Part shown: positions 9,074 through 17,663 of the stretch, one piece after another
Numbering within the stretch: position 1 is the stretch's first letter
How the letters are laid out: each line of letters begins with the position of its first letter
From: Candidatus Kuenenbacteria bacterium
Lineage (GTDB): Bacteria > Patescibacteriota > Patescibacteriia > UBA11705 > JABHMO01
Direction: 5' to 3'
Assembly: GCA_013202715.1 (NCBI GenBank)
Contig: JABMRF010000032.1
Coordinates: 1-44,823 of the forward strand
DNA: 44,823 nt
Made by a program: the position numbers and the translations under genes
Notes under the pieces: generated by a model
What the model saw: only the letters and a program-made list of their open reading frames with translations
The model's database searches: none
Told to the model about the DNA's origin: nothing

Positions 9074-10531
9074 CTATTTTTTATTTGAAAATTTTGGAAT
9101 GAATTTTTTCCAGGATTTGTTTTTGTAGACCTCAATATGAGACCGCGCAGTTCGGGTTTTTACAAATTTGAGCCATTCAGGATTTGGCCCTTTGCGGTTT
9201 TTGTCTGTAACGATCTGAACCACGTCTCCGTTGTTCAGTTTTTTGTCCAGAGACGAAATTTGATTGTTGATCATGACCTGAGCGCACTTATTGCCAATCT
9301 CAGTATGAATATGAAATGCAAAATCAATCGGCGTGGCGCCCTCCGGAAGGTCGATCACGTCACCGCGAGGAGTGAAGACAAAAATTCTGTTTTGAAAAAC
9401 GTCAATTTTTGCTCCTTCTAGAAATTTACTGTTATCTTTGATTTCTTTTAACCAATCAGCCAGCTCAAGCATCCAATCAACTTCTTTTTTCCCAGCTTTT
9501 GGCGATTCTTTGTATAGCCAATGAGAAGCAACTCCCAGCTCTGCCTGCTCGTGCATTTTTTGGGTTCGAATTTGAATTTCAACGATTTCCTGGTCATCTC
9601 CAAATACCGCCGTGTGCAAGGATTGGTACCCGTTTGGTTTTGGTTGAGCGATATAATCCTTGATTCGGCCTTTGATTGGTGGCCAGGTATTATGAATAAT
9701 ACCCATCACCGCATAGCAGTCAGCTACCGAGTCAACAACAATTCGTAGTGCCACCAAATCGTAGATTTGGGTAACGTCTTTATTGAATTTTAAAAATTTT
9801 CGATAAAAACTATAATAATGTTTTGTCCGTCCGTATATATCATAGTATTTTATACCTTGTTTGTCTAACTTTGTTTTTGCTTTTCGAATCATGTTGTTCA
9901 GATTTTTCTTCTTGATCGGGAAGTTCTTTTTGATAAGTTGTTCAATATTAATAAATTCATCCGGATAAGCATATTTAAAAGCAGCGTCTTCAAGTCGAGC
10001 CTGAAGTTCTCCGATACCTAGACGATTGGCAATCGGCGCGTAAATTTCCAAGGTTTCCATAGCCGTTCTTTTTTGTTTGTTTGCCGGTTGTGCATACAGA
10101 GTTTGCAAATTGTGAAGTCGGTCTGCAAATTTAATTAAAATAACTCTAATGTCCTGCGCCATGGCCACAAACATCTTTCGTAAGTTTTCCACGTAACGAT
10201 CAATGCCCCGATATTTTATTCTGCTCAATTTTGTAATGCCTTCGACCATTTTGGCAACATCGGTCCCAAAGTGTTTCTTGACGTCTTCAAGCGTTTTCTC
10301 TGTGTCTTCCGGCACGTCATGGAGGAGCCCGGCAATAATAATTGGAAGAGGTAGGTTCAATTCACTTAGTGTTTTTGCCGTATGCAGACAATGTTGAATG
10401 TAGTCATCGCCGGTAGATCTTTTTTGGCCTCGATGTGCTTTTTCCGCAAAATCATAAGCCTTGCTAACCAGTGAGAGGTCAGCTTTTGGGTCGTTCTTTT
10501 TAATTGTTTCAAGTAGTTGTCGTATTGTCAT
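9074..10531 (-). CDS. RelA/SpoT family (p)ppGpp synthetase/hydrolase, HD motif intact, TGS present
   Basis: LLHDVPEDT; YDLVALRIVV; GYQSLHTAVFG; IQIRTQKMHEQAELGVASHW; TGS IFVFTPRGDVIDLPEGATPIDFAFHIHTEIG; start trimmed from 10576. Confidence 0.93.
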   Translation of the reverse strand: MTIRQLLETIKKNDPKADLSLVSKAYDFAEKAHRGQKRSTGDDYIQHCLHTAKTLSELNLPLPIIIAGLLHDVPEDTEKTLEDVKKHFGTDVAKMVEGITKLSRIKYRGIDRYVENLRKMFVAMAQDIRVILIKFADRLHNLQTLYAQPANKQKRTAMETLEIYAPIANRLGIGELQARLEDAAFKYAYPDEFINIEQLIKKNFPIKKKNLNNMIRKAKTKLDKQGIKYYDIYGRTKHYYSFYRKFLKFNKDVTQIYDLVALRIVVDSVADCYAVMGIIHNTWPPIKGRIKDYIAQPKPNGYQSLHTAVFGDDQEIVEIQIRTQKMHEQAELGVASHWLYKESPKAGKKEVDWMLELADWLKEIKDNSKFLEGAKIDVFQNRIFVFTPRGDVIDLPEGATPIDFAFHIHTEIGNKCAQVMINNQISSLDKKLNNGDVVQIVTDKNRKGPNPEWLKFVKTRTARSHIEVYKNKSWKKFIPKFSNKK

Positions 10532-10536
10532 GGGTT

Positions 10537-10606
10537 TAGTCAAAAGTCTAGGGTCAAAAGTCTTGAGTTTGAACATTCTAGACTTTTGACTTTTGACTCT
10601 AGACTT
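10537..10606. repeat. AGTCNNN heptad palindrome, copy 2
   Basis: tagtcaaaagtctagggtcaaaagtcttgag ... ctagacttttgacttttgactctagactta. Confidence 0.9.
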
Positions 10607-10612
10607 ATTATA

Positions 10613-12259
10613 TCAAAGTCTAAAGCTTCTTACTACTGGCTGTTTGTTAAAATAGTTTTCAATGTGTTTTTTGGCGGCATTTGTTTTTACAAAATTTAAC
10701 CATGAAGATTTTGGTCCGGACTGAGTCCTATCGATAATTATTTTTATAACGTCATTGGTCGATAAAACATAATCAAGTCCAACCGTAATATCATTTACAA
10801 CTGCGCCACTACATTTGGACCCGATTTCGGTATGAATGTGATAGGCAAAATCAATCGGAGTCGAGCCACTTGGTAGTGAAATAACGTCTCCTTTTGGAGT
10901 GTAGGTGTAAATTCGGTTCTGCAAAATTTCCGAAGAAAATTTACTTAAAAATTCGTGATCTTCTTTGTATTGTTGTTGTTTTAATAATAGTTCTTGAATC
11001 CAAGGCGGAGTTTTCTTTCTCGGATTTTTGTAGTACCAGTGAGCGGCAATTCCATAATTAGCTTCCTCGTTCATTTGCTTTGTGCGAATTTGGAATTCAG
11101 TTGAGCGGCCATTTAACCCGAAAACTGTGGTGTGCAAACTGCGGTAGTGATTACTTTTGGGAGCAGCAATATAATCTTTCATTCTTCTTTGTTTCGGGCG
11201 CCAAATTCTATGAATTATTCCTAACAATCGATAGCAGTCGTCAATGTTATTTACAATTACTCGCAGGGCAAAGACATCGCAAATTTCATCAAAACTTTTT
11301 TTCTTAATTTCCATCTTTTGATGGATGCTATAAAAATGTTTGAAACGTCCTTCTATTTGACATTTAATACCGGCTTCTTTTGCTGCGTTCAATAAAATAT
11401 TTTTAGTTTTTTGAATATATTTCTCGCGATTTTTTCTCTCGTCAATATCAAATCTGCGGGATATTTTTCCATAAGCCTCCGGATCTAAAATTTTAAATGA
11501 ATAATCTTCCAGTTTCCAGCGCAATTGCCAGATTCCTAAAATATCAGTTAGTGGCGCCATGATCTCTCTGGATTCAAGGGCAATATCTTTTAGCTTTTCG
11601 GGTGTTTCGTTTGTTGGTGATTTCATGCGGTCAATATTTGAACACATTTTGATGATAATTACCCGGAGGTCTTCGGCCATCGCCACAACCATTTCTCTTA
11701 AATGTAAAATGTATTGCTGGTTGTTAGCTGTTTTTATTGAACGGACTTTTTGAAAGTTTTGAAGGAGCATAGCAATCTCTTTCCCAAAATATTTTTGGAT
11801 TTGTTCAATGTTGGTGTCGCTATGTGAAATAACCTCGTGGAGCAGGGCGGTGCAGATTGCGGGTACATCAGTTTTAATGCCGGCTAAAATTAAAGCTGTT
11901 CGATACGAATGATCAAACAGCCTTTTATTTTCATTTTGTAGTTTCCGTTTAGTAAAATTATGGCTTCTGACAAGCAATTCTATTTTTTCGCCTAGATGTT
12001 TTTTTATTTCTTTAGTGAGACCTTTTTTTTTCAGAGCCAAATCAAAAAGCAGAGCAGCGCATACAAATTCTATTCTTGCATTTTTATTAACCGCGTATTG
12101 AGCCTTTTCGTAGGCCATGGCGGATATTGATTTTTTATCTAAAAAGGATAAGTCCTTTGATTCAGATTTTAAAAATCTATCTGTCTTTTTCAAAAGTTCG
12201 CAAGAAGAGATCGGCTGCTTGTCAAGGATTGTCTTTATGATTTTATCAATTTCAGCCAT
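10613..12259 (-). CDS. Second RelA/SpoT homologue with degenerate HD motif
   Basis: LLHEVISHSDTN in place of LLHDvxEDT; synthetase YRSLHTTVFG and TGS IYTYTPKGDVISLPSGSTPIDFAYHIHTEIG. Confidence 0.92.
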   Translation of the reverse strand: MAEIDKIIKTILDKQPISSCELLKKTDRFLKSESKDLSFLDKKSISAMAYEKAQYAVNKNARIEFVCAALLFDLALKKKGLTKEIKKHLGEKIELLVRSHNFTKRKLQNENKRLFDHSYRTALILAGIKTDVPAICTALLHEVISHSDTNIEQIQKYFGKEIAMLLQNFQKVRSIKTANNQQYILHLREMVVAMAEDLRVIIIKMCSNIDRMKSPTNETPEKLKDIALESREIMAPLTDILGIWQLRWKLEDYSFKILDPEAYGKISRRFDIDERKNREKYIQKTKNILLNAAKEAGIKCQIEGRFKHFYSIHQKMEIKKKSFDEICDVFALRVIVNNIDDCYRLLGIIHRIWRPKQRRMKDYIAAPKSNHYRSLHTTVFGLNGRSTEFQIRTKQMNEEANYGIAAHWYYKNPRKKTPPWIQELLLKQQQYKEDHEFLSKFSSEILQNRIYTYTPKGDVISLPSGSTPIDFAYHIHTEIGSKCSGAVVNDITVGLDYVLSTNDVIKIIIDRTQSGPKSSWLNFVKTNAAKKHIENYFNKQPVVRSFRL

Positions 12260-12311
12260 ATACTTTATTATATACTACTAATTTAGCATATTTTAGGAAA
12301 AAATCAAGCTC

Positions 12312-12351
12312 CGGTTAGCTAATTAGTTAATTAGTTTGTTAGCTTGTTATC
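12312..12351. repeat. TTAGYT octad element
   Basis: ggttagct aattagtt aattagtt tgttagct tgttat. Confidence 0.6.
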
Positions 12352-12401
12352 AATGGGAGTGACTTGTTTGGGCTAAATTTAAGTAAAAATAGCCTTTGCT
12401 A

Positions 12402-12430
12402 TTGACAATATCAAAAAAGTTTGCTATAAT
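12402..12430 (+). promoter_or_regulatory. Consensus sigma70-type promoter
   Basis: TTGACA-N17-TATAAT, spacer ends TGC (extended -10). Confidence 0.88.
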
Positions 12431-12436
12431 GCATTT

Positions 12437-12504
12437 GTTGATGGTAGGGGAATTAATTCCCAATTTGAAGACTCCCGGGCCTCTGGTCCAGGAGTCTTTA
12501 TTTT
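12437..12504 (+). ncRNA. Candidate small RNA of unknown class
   Basis: Promoter, GGGAATTAATTCCC hairpin, terminator AGACTCC c GGGCC TCT GGTCC a GGAGTCT TTATTTT; no ORF. Confidence 0.65.
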
Positions 12505-12509
12505 AAAAA

Positions 12510-12656
12510 ATTCAAAGCCCAAAGCACAAAATTCAAGGGAAATATAAAATTCTAAATTCCAAATACAAAGGTGAAGAATTAGTGGGTTTTAAATTTGGAA
12601 TTTGAATTTTAAGCTTGGAATTTAGTTTGAATTTTAAATTTGGATCTTTGGGTTTC
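12510..12656. repeat. AAATTCN heptad palindrome
   Basis: aaattct aaattcc aaataca ... ttggaat ttgaatt ttaagct tggaatt; outer aagccca / tttgggttt. Confidence 0.8.
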
Positions 12657-12658
12657 TC

Positions 12659-12751
12659 AAAAAGCACTGCCTACGGCAGTGCTTTTTGAGTGTAGGGTAT
12701 CTGGATTGTAACCCCAATTAAAGTTGATAGTAGGGTGTCACAGAACCCTAC
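12659..12751 (-). ncRNA. Candidate small RNA of unknown class
   Basis: GTAGGGT-N8-ACCCTAC hairpin, second ACCCTAC, terminator GCACTGCC GTA GGCAGTGC TTTTT; no ORF. Confidence 0.65.
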
Positions 12752-12757
12752 GAAAGT

Positions 12758-12786
12758 AATATAGCAAAGTGAAGAGCGCTCGTCAA
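12758..12786 (-). promoter_or_regulatory. Promoter of minus-strand small RNA
   Basis: TTGACG-N17-TATATT, spacer ends TTTGC. Confidence 0.75.
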
Positions 12787-12812
12787 CCGATTTGTGGACA
12801 GCTCATGTCTCG

Positions 12813-12889
12813 GTCTAGATTCTAGCGTCAATAGTAATGAGTTGTGAATTGACTCTAGACTTTTGACTCTAGACTTTTGACTTTTTTTG
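12813..12889. repeat. AGTCNNN heptad palindrome, copy 3, overlapping topA 3' end
   Basis: gtctagattctagcgtcaa ... ttgactctagacttttgactctagacttttgac. Confidence 0.85.
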
Positions 12890-15119
12890 CAGTTTTCCCA
12901 CATTCCTTATCCGAGCAAACCTCTTCTTCTCCTTTTAGCACCGTCAGCGCTTTGCATTTCGGACAATGGCCTCCGGATGGTTTGCCCCAAAGGGTGAATT
13001 TGCATTCTGGATATTTTTCACAGCCAAAGAAAATTTGTCCGCGTCTTCCTTTTCGCGAGACAAGTTCGCCCTTGCCGCACTCCGGACATTCAACTCCGGT
13101 TTTTTTGCTGAATTTTTTTATATATTTACAATCAGGATAATTACTGCAACCGAGGAACGGGCCAAAGCGTCCATGTTTCTTGGCCAGTGGCGCGTCGCAG
13201 TCAGGACATTTTTCGTCGATAGTTTCTTCCTCTTCTTTTGCTTCTTCACTTCCCGGAACAGGTTTTGTTGTTTTACATTCTGGATAACCGGTGCAAGCCA
13301 TGAAGCGGCCAAAGCGTCCGGTCTTGATCACCATCGCTTCACCACACTTCTCGCATTTTTCTTCAGTTGTTTCTTCGGTCAATTCTTTTTTTGTCAGTGA
13401 TTTGGTTTTCTTTTCCAGGTTGGAATGAAACGGCCCGTAAAACTCTTTGATAACCGGTTGCCATTTTCTTTTGCCGTGCGCGATCTTGTCCAGGTCTTCT
13501 TCCATTTCTGCTGTAAAGTCATAGTCAACGATATCAGGAAAATGTTCTACCAGAATGTCATTAACAATAATTCCCATGTCAGTTGGTTTTAGTCTTTTTT
13601 CTTCTTTATCAACATAGTTGCGATCCTGAATTGTGGAAATTGTCGGCGCGTAAGTAGACGGGCGTCCGATACCATGTTCTTCTAGAATTTTAACCAGGGT
13701 GGCTTCGGTATATCGTGCTGGTGGCTGAGTGAAATGCTGTTCAGGGTCAAGTTTTTCTAACTTAACGGTTTGTTTTTCTTTTACAACTGGCAAAATATTT
13801 TCTTTTGTGTCAGTTTCATAAACTTTTAAGAAACCGTCAAACTTGATTGTTTGCCCTGTAGCTCGAAAGGTATATGCATCATCTTCGGTATTGATGTCAA
13901 TGGAAGTGGAGCTCATTACAGCTTCATTCATCTGGCTGGCAACGGTTCGTGTCCAGATCAAGTTGTAAACTTTGAACTGTTTTGCGTCGAGGTATTGCTC
14001 TATCTCTTTTGGTGCGAATTCTACGTGAGTTGGTCGGATCGCTTCGTGCGCTTCTTGTGCTCCTTTTGATTTTGTTTTGAATACACGTGGTTTTGCCGGT
14101 GCGTATTCTTTACCAAATTCTTTTTTAATATAATCGTGACAAGGATTTAAAAACTCGTTTGAAAGATTTAGCGAATCGGTTCTCATGTAAGTGATTAAAC
14201 CCACAGCATCTCTCTCGCCAAGTTTGATTCCTTCGTACAATTGTTGGGCCACGCGCATTGTGTCTTTGGCTGACATGTGCAGACGATTGTTGGCGTTTTG
14301 CTGAAGTGTCGAAGTTTTGAGTGGCTCCGGCACTTTTTTCTTGGAATCTTTGGTTTCAATGTTGGCAATTTTATAATTCGCGTCTTTTAATATTTTTTCT
14401 AATTCTTTGGCTTTCTTTTCATTATTAATGTCAAACTTTTTGTATGACTTGCCGTCTTTGGCGTGGAGTTTGGCTTCTATCTTCGCAGTCAGGCGAGACG
14501 ACGGCGTCTCGCCTGACTGCGAACCGTCGTTAGCGTCGAAGATCGCTTCAATTGTCCAGTATTCTTCTGGCTTAAAGGCTTCGATCTCTCGTTCTTTTTC
14601 TACAATCAACCGGACGGCTACCGACTGCACTCGTCCGGCAGAAAGTCCGCGAGCAACTTTGCTCCAGAGAAATGGACTTAGCTCAAATCCAACGAGCCGA
14701 TCAAGTATTCGGCGTGCTTGCTGAGAGTCAACCAGATTCATATCAATCTTTCGTGGAGATTCTATCGCTTTTTCAATTGCTTTTTTTGTAATCTCGTGAA
14801 ATGAAATTCTTTCGAAGTTTTTTGGTTTTAGAATTTCGTGCAAATGCCAGGCAATAGCTTCACCTTCTCGATCTTCATCGGGTGCGTACAAAATCTTTTC
14901 GGCGCTCTTGGCAAGTTTTTTTAATTTAGCAACCTGCTTTTCAGCTTTTTCCGGTATTTCATAAGTTGGCTTAAAATTATTTTCAATATCAATGCCCATC
15001 TTCTTTTTTGCGAGATCACGAACATGGCCAAATGATGATTCGACTATATAATTACTTGGCAGAAATTTGGAAATTGTTCGGGCTTTTGTTGGCGACTCAA
15101 CGATTACAAGGGTTTTCAT
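12855..15119 (-). CDS. topA: DNA topoisomerase I with C-terminal zinc ribbons
   Basis: MKTLVIVESPTKARTISKFL; YMRTDS; GRFGRFMACTGYPEC-type Cys4 modules; start trimmed from 15206. Confidence 0.95.
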   Translation of the reverse strand: MKTLVIVESPTKARTISKFLPSNYIVESSFGHVRDLAKKKMGIDIENNFKPTYEIPEKAEKQVAKLKKLAKSAEKILYAPDEDREGEAIAWHLHEILKPKNFERISFHEITKKAIEKAIESPRKIDMNLVDSQQARRILDRLVGFELSPFLWSKVARGLSAGRVQSVAVRLIVEKEREIEAFKPEEYWTIEAIFDANDGSQSGETPSSRLTAKIEAKLHAKDGKSYKKFDINNEKKAKELEKILKDANYKIANIETKDSKKKVPEPLKTSTLQQNANNRLHMSAKDTMRVAQQLYEGIKLGERDAVGLITYMRTDSLNLSNEFLNPCHDYIKKEFGKEYAPAKPRVFKTKSKGAQEAHEAIRPTHVEFAPKEIEQYLDAKQFKVYNLIWTRTVASQMNEAVMSSTSIDINTEDDAYTFRATGQTIKFDGFLKVYETDTKENILPVVKEKQTVKLEKLDPEQHFTQPPARYTEATLVKILEEHGIGRPSTYAPTISTIQDRNYVDKEEKRLKPTDMGIIVNDILVEHFPDIVDYDFTAEMEEDLDKIAHGKRKWQPVIKEFYGPFHSNLEKKTKSLTKKELTEETTEEKCEKCGEAMVIKTGRFGRFMACTGYPECKTTKPVPGSEEAKEEEETIDEKCPDCDAPLAKKHGRFGPFLGCSNYPDCKYIKKFSKKTGVECPECGKGELVSRKGRRGQIFFGCEKYPECKFTLWGKPSGGHCPKCKALTVLKGEEEVCSDKECGKTAKKVKSLESKV
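14484..14521. repeat. Perfect 17-bp inverted repeat inside topA
   Basis: CGCAGTCAGGCGAGACG acgg CGTCTCGCCTGACTGCG. Confidence 0.95.
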
Positions 15120-15130
15120 AGGATAGAATA

Positions 15131-15203
15131 TAATGCGAATGCCGCGAATTTGAAATACGAATGATGCGAATCGCGAATAACGCAAATAATTATTATTTGT
15201 ATT
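15131..15203. repeat. CGAAT-word element upstream of topA
   Basis: atgcgaatgccgcgaatttgaaatacgaatgatgcgaatcgcgaataacgcaaat. Confidence 0.65.
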
Positions 15204-15270
15204 CAAGGGTAAATATGACAGACGGAAAAAGATTTGTCAAATGGGCGAAAAAACAGGGCAGTGAGATACC

Positions 15271-15299
15271 TTGACAAAAGCACATCTCTGAAGTAAGTT
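15271..15299 (+). promoter_or_regulatory. Possible promoter
   Basis: TTGACA-N17-TAAGTT, weak -10. Confidence 0.45.
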
Positions 15300-15344
15300 G
15301 GTTTAACGACGTTGCTGTTTGAAAACTTAAAAATGGAGAAAGAA

Positions 15345-15809
15345 ATGAGTGACTTTGCTGAACTGAAAAAGACGCTGGCAAAATTCAAAGCAAAACAGCG
15401 GGCAATAAAAGAAGCCATGACAGCGGTAGCGACAGCAGAAGAAGTCGTTAAGACCAAGAGCGCTGAAAGTGCTGATGTTGAAAAGGAAGTTCAGGAAGAG
15501 TTTCGGAAACGTGGCGGTGTGGAGATAACGATTGAGGAGGAGTTTCGCTCGCGCCAGGGGTCATCAAGAGTTGAAATGCAACTCAAAAAAAGCACACGCT
15601 CTGCAAGTGGTTTGAGGTTGGTATCGTGTTTGGCCAGTTTTGATATCAATAGTGAAGTCGGCAAAAAAATGAAAAGAGCCAGAGGTTTGTCACCTCAGTT
15701 GTTTAAATATCTGGTGAAACACAGAGTTTTTTTAAATGAATTGAGGCTCGTAAGCTTTGGTGGTCATATTTTTGAAAAAACAGAAAAAGGGTGGCGAAAG
15801 GTTAATTAA
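15345..15809 (+). CDS. Hypothetical protein
   Basis: Intact ORF, SD GGAG upstream of ATGAGTGAC. Confidence 0.65.
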   Translation: MSDFAELKKTLAKFKAKQRAIKEAMTAVATAEEVVKTKSAESADVEKEVQEEFRKRGGVEITIEEEFRSRQGSSRVEMQLKKSTRSASGLRLVSCLASFDINSEVGKKMKRARGLSPQLFKYLVKHRVFLNELRLVSFGGHIFEKTEKGWRKVN

Positions 15810-15820
15810 TGGGAGGTTTT

Positions 15821-16105
15821 ATGCAGAAGCTTGATGCATATGGTCACTGTGCGCAGACAAGAACTTTTGTTCTTGGAAGCATAAAATTAACAAGAGAAAA
15901 TACGCCAAGGCTAGAAATTCAATGGCCAGATGGTTTTTGTGAAGTTTTGTCAATCGATTGGGTCGAAGAAGTTTGGCAAGAAGGTGATCAACGGGAGGGA
16001 ATCAAACCTTTGACCGTTGATACTCCGTATGTTCAATGCGTGATCAGGGGAGTACCTATAAATATTCCTTTAAGAAGGTTTTCAAAAGCAGCTTTTGTTA
16101 CTTAA
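15821..16105 (+). CDS. Hypothetical protein
   Basis: Intact ORF, SD GGGAGG 4 nt upstream of ATGCAG; followed by terminator. Confidence 0.65.
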   Translation: MQKLDAYGHCAQTRTFVLGSIKLTRENTPRLEIQWPDGFCEVLSIDWVEEVWQEGDQREGIKPLTVDTPYVQCVIRGVPINIPLRRFSKAAFVT

Positions 16106-16138
16106 AAAGTTGACTTCAATAGAAGTTTAGAGATCCAA

Positions 16139-16168
16139 AAGCCCCGATCAACGATCGGAGCTTTTTTT
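16139..16168. terminator. Rho-independent terminator
   Basis: AGCCCCGATC AAC GATCGGAGCTTTTTTT. Confidence 0.85.
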
Positions 16169-16180
16169 ATAGTTAAGATT

Positions 16181-17491
16181 TTATTTTGGAAAATTTGTCC
16201 TTTGCTCAAGTTGTTTCTCTTCACTGATCCAGTTCTTTCTTAAATCACTGCAAAGAAAGAACGAGCCGGTGATCAGGATCAAATCATCTTTGCCTGCTTT
16301 TTTGAGAGCCTCTTCGAGCGCTTTTTGCGGATCGAGGAAAACCCGGCATCTTACTCCGGTCTTTAGACCGGGAGCAATTGCTTTCAAGTCTCTAGCAATC
16401 ACAACCGGATCGAGAACTTTACGGAAACCCAGAGTTGGCCGAGTCGCGTAAACATAATCTGTTAGTTTAATCAATTCTTTAAAGCAATCTTTTGGTTTTT
16501 TATGTTGCGTTAGTCCGCAAATCAAGTGTAATTTGTTTTTTTGTTTTATTGATTTCTTGATTTTTTGCGTCAGGTATGCGATTTTATCAGGATTGTGGGC
16601 GCCATCGATGATTACGGTTGGATTTTTTTTAACTATTTCAAATCGTGCTGGAATCGGATTTGTCTCGGTAAGTCCAAGTTTGATTTTTTTATCCGGAATA
16701 TGAAGATGCTGCGCAACGGCGATCGCTACAAGCTGATTTGTTTTATTGATTTCTTGTTTTCTTGTTTTTTTACCACTCTCTACGATTGTGAGGTCCGCTC
16801 CAAGTTTGTCACATTCATCTTGAATAATTTTCAGCGCTACCGGTTTTTTTACGGCTGTAAAAACTTTTCCATGCTTACGAATGATACCCGCCTTTTCGAA
16901 TGCGATTTTTTTGATTGAATTTCCAAGAATGTGTGTATGGTCCAGTCCGATATTTGTAATAACTGAAACCAAAGTTTTTCGAACTGCATTCGATCCATCA
17001 TATCGTCCACCACAACCGGTTTCCTGCACAACATAGTTGCACTTCTTTTTTTTGAAATAGAGAAACGCCATCATGTGCCATACTTCGAAATAGCTCGGAG
17101 TATCAAAAGTTTCGTGGCATTTTTGAATGATCGGTTTTACTTCCTCGACCAGGTCAACAAATTCTTTCATTGAAATCAATTTGTTGTTGATCTGAATTTT
17201 TTCCGTGGCCACTGAAACGTACGGCGAGAAGTGCGCGCCAACTTTGAATCCAGCTTTTTGCAAAATGTTATAAATATAATTGACAACCGATCCTTTACCA
17301 CTGGTTCCGGCTACATGAATAATTTTTAACCCTTTGTCCGGATTGCCAGCCAAATTCAAAAGATATTTTGAGCGTTTGAGCAAAAGATCCGGGTTGGCTG
17401 AACCTTTGAAAAAATCAACAGTGCTCATGTTGCCGAGCGACTGGAGGTATTGTTCAGCTTCGTGGTATTGTTTGTATAATTGGAAGTTCAT
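16181..17491 (-). CDS. folC: Folylpolyglutamate synthase / Mur ligase-like
   Basis: HVAGTSGKGSVVNYI; AHFSPYV; TNIGLDHTHILG; VIIDGAHNPDK. Confidence 0.92.
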   Translation of the reverse strand: MNFQLYKQYHEAEQYLQSLGNMSTVDFFKGSANPDLLLKRSKYLLNLAGNPDKGLKIIHVAGTSGKGSVVNYIYNILQKAGFKVGAHFSPYVSVATEKIQINNKLISMKEFVDLVEEVKPIIQKCHETFDTPSYFEVWHMMAFLYFKKKKCNYVVQETGCGGRYDGSNAVRKTLVSVITNIGLDHTHILGNSIKKIAFEKAGIIRKHGKVFTAVKKPVALKIIQDECDKLGADLTIVESGKKTRKQEINKTNQLVAIAVAQHLHIPDKKIKLGLTETNPIPARFEIVKKNPTVIIDGAHNPDKIAYLTQKIKKSIKQKNKLHLICGLTQHKKPKDCFKELIKLTDYVYATRPTLGFRKVLDPVVIARDLKAIAPGLKTGVRCRVFLDPQKALEEALKKAGKDDLILITGSFFLCSDLRKNWISEEKQLEQRTNFPK

Positions 17492-17624
17492 AGCTTTTTT
17501 ATTATAGTGAATTTGCTCAATTTAATCAACAGCGTCAGAATTTCTGTAAAGTCAAATTAACGATTTCAAGAGCCTTTTTTTGTTTTTAAATTGTGGGTTG
17601 AAGCTTATTTTTTTATTCTAAATT

Positions 17625-17663
17625 TTTATTGTGGTTTTGATTTTTGCATTTTTCATTTTATTT
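17625..17663. repeat. AATGNAA/ACCACAAT family heptads
   Basis: ttattgtggttttgatttttgcatttttcattttattt. Confidence 0.6.

Noticed and set aside
12659-12751. preQ1-I riboswitch resemblance (GGGUUCUGUGACACCCU...)
   Set aside because: The A-rich 3' tail needed for the pseudoknot is missing and no queuosine gene follows.
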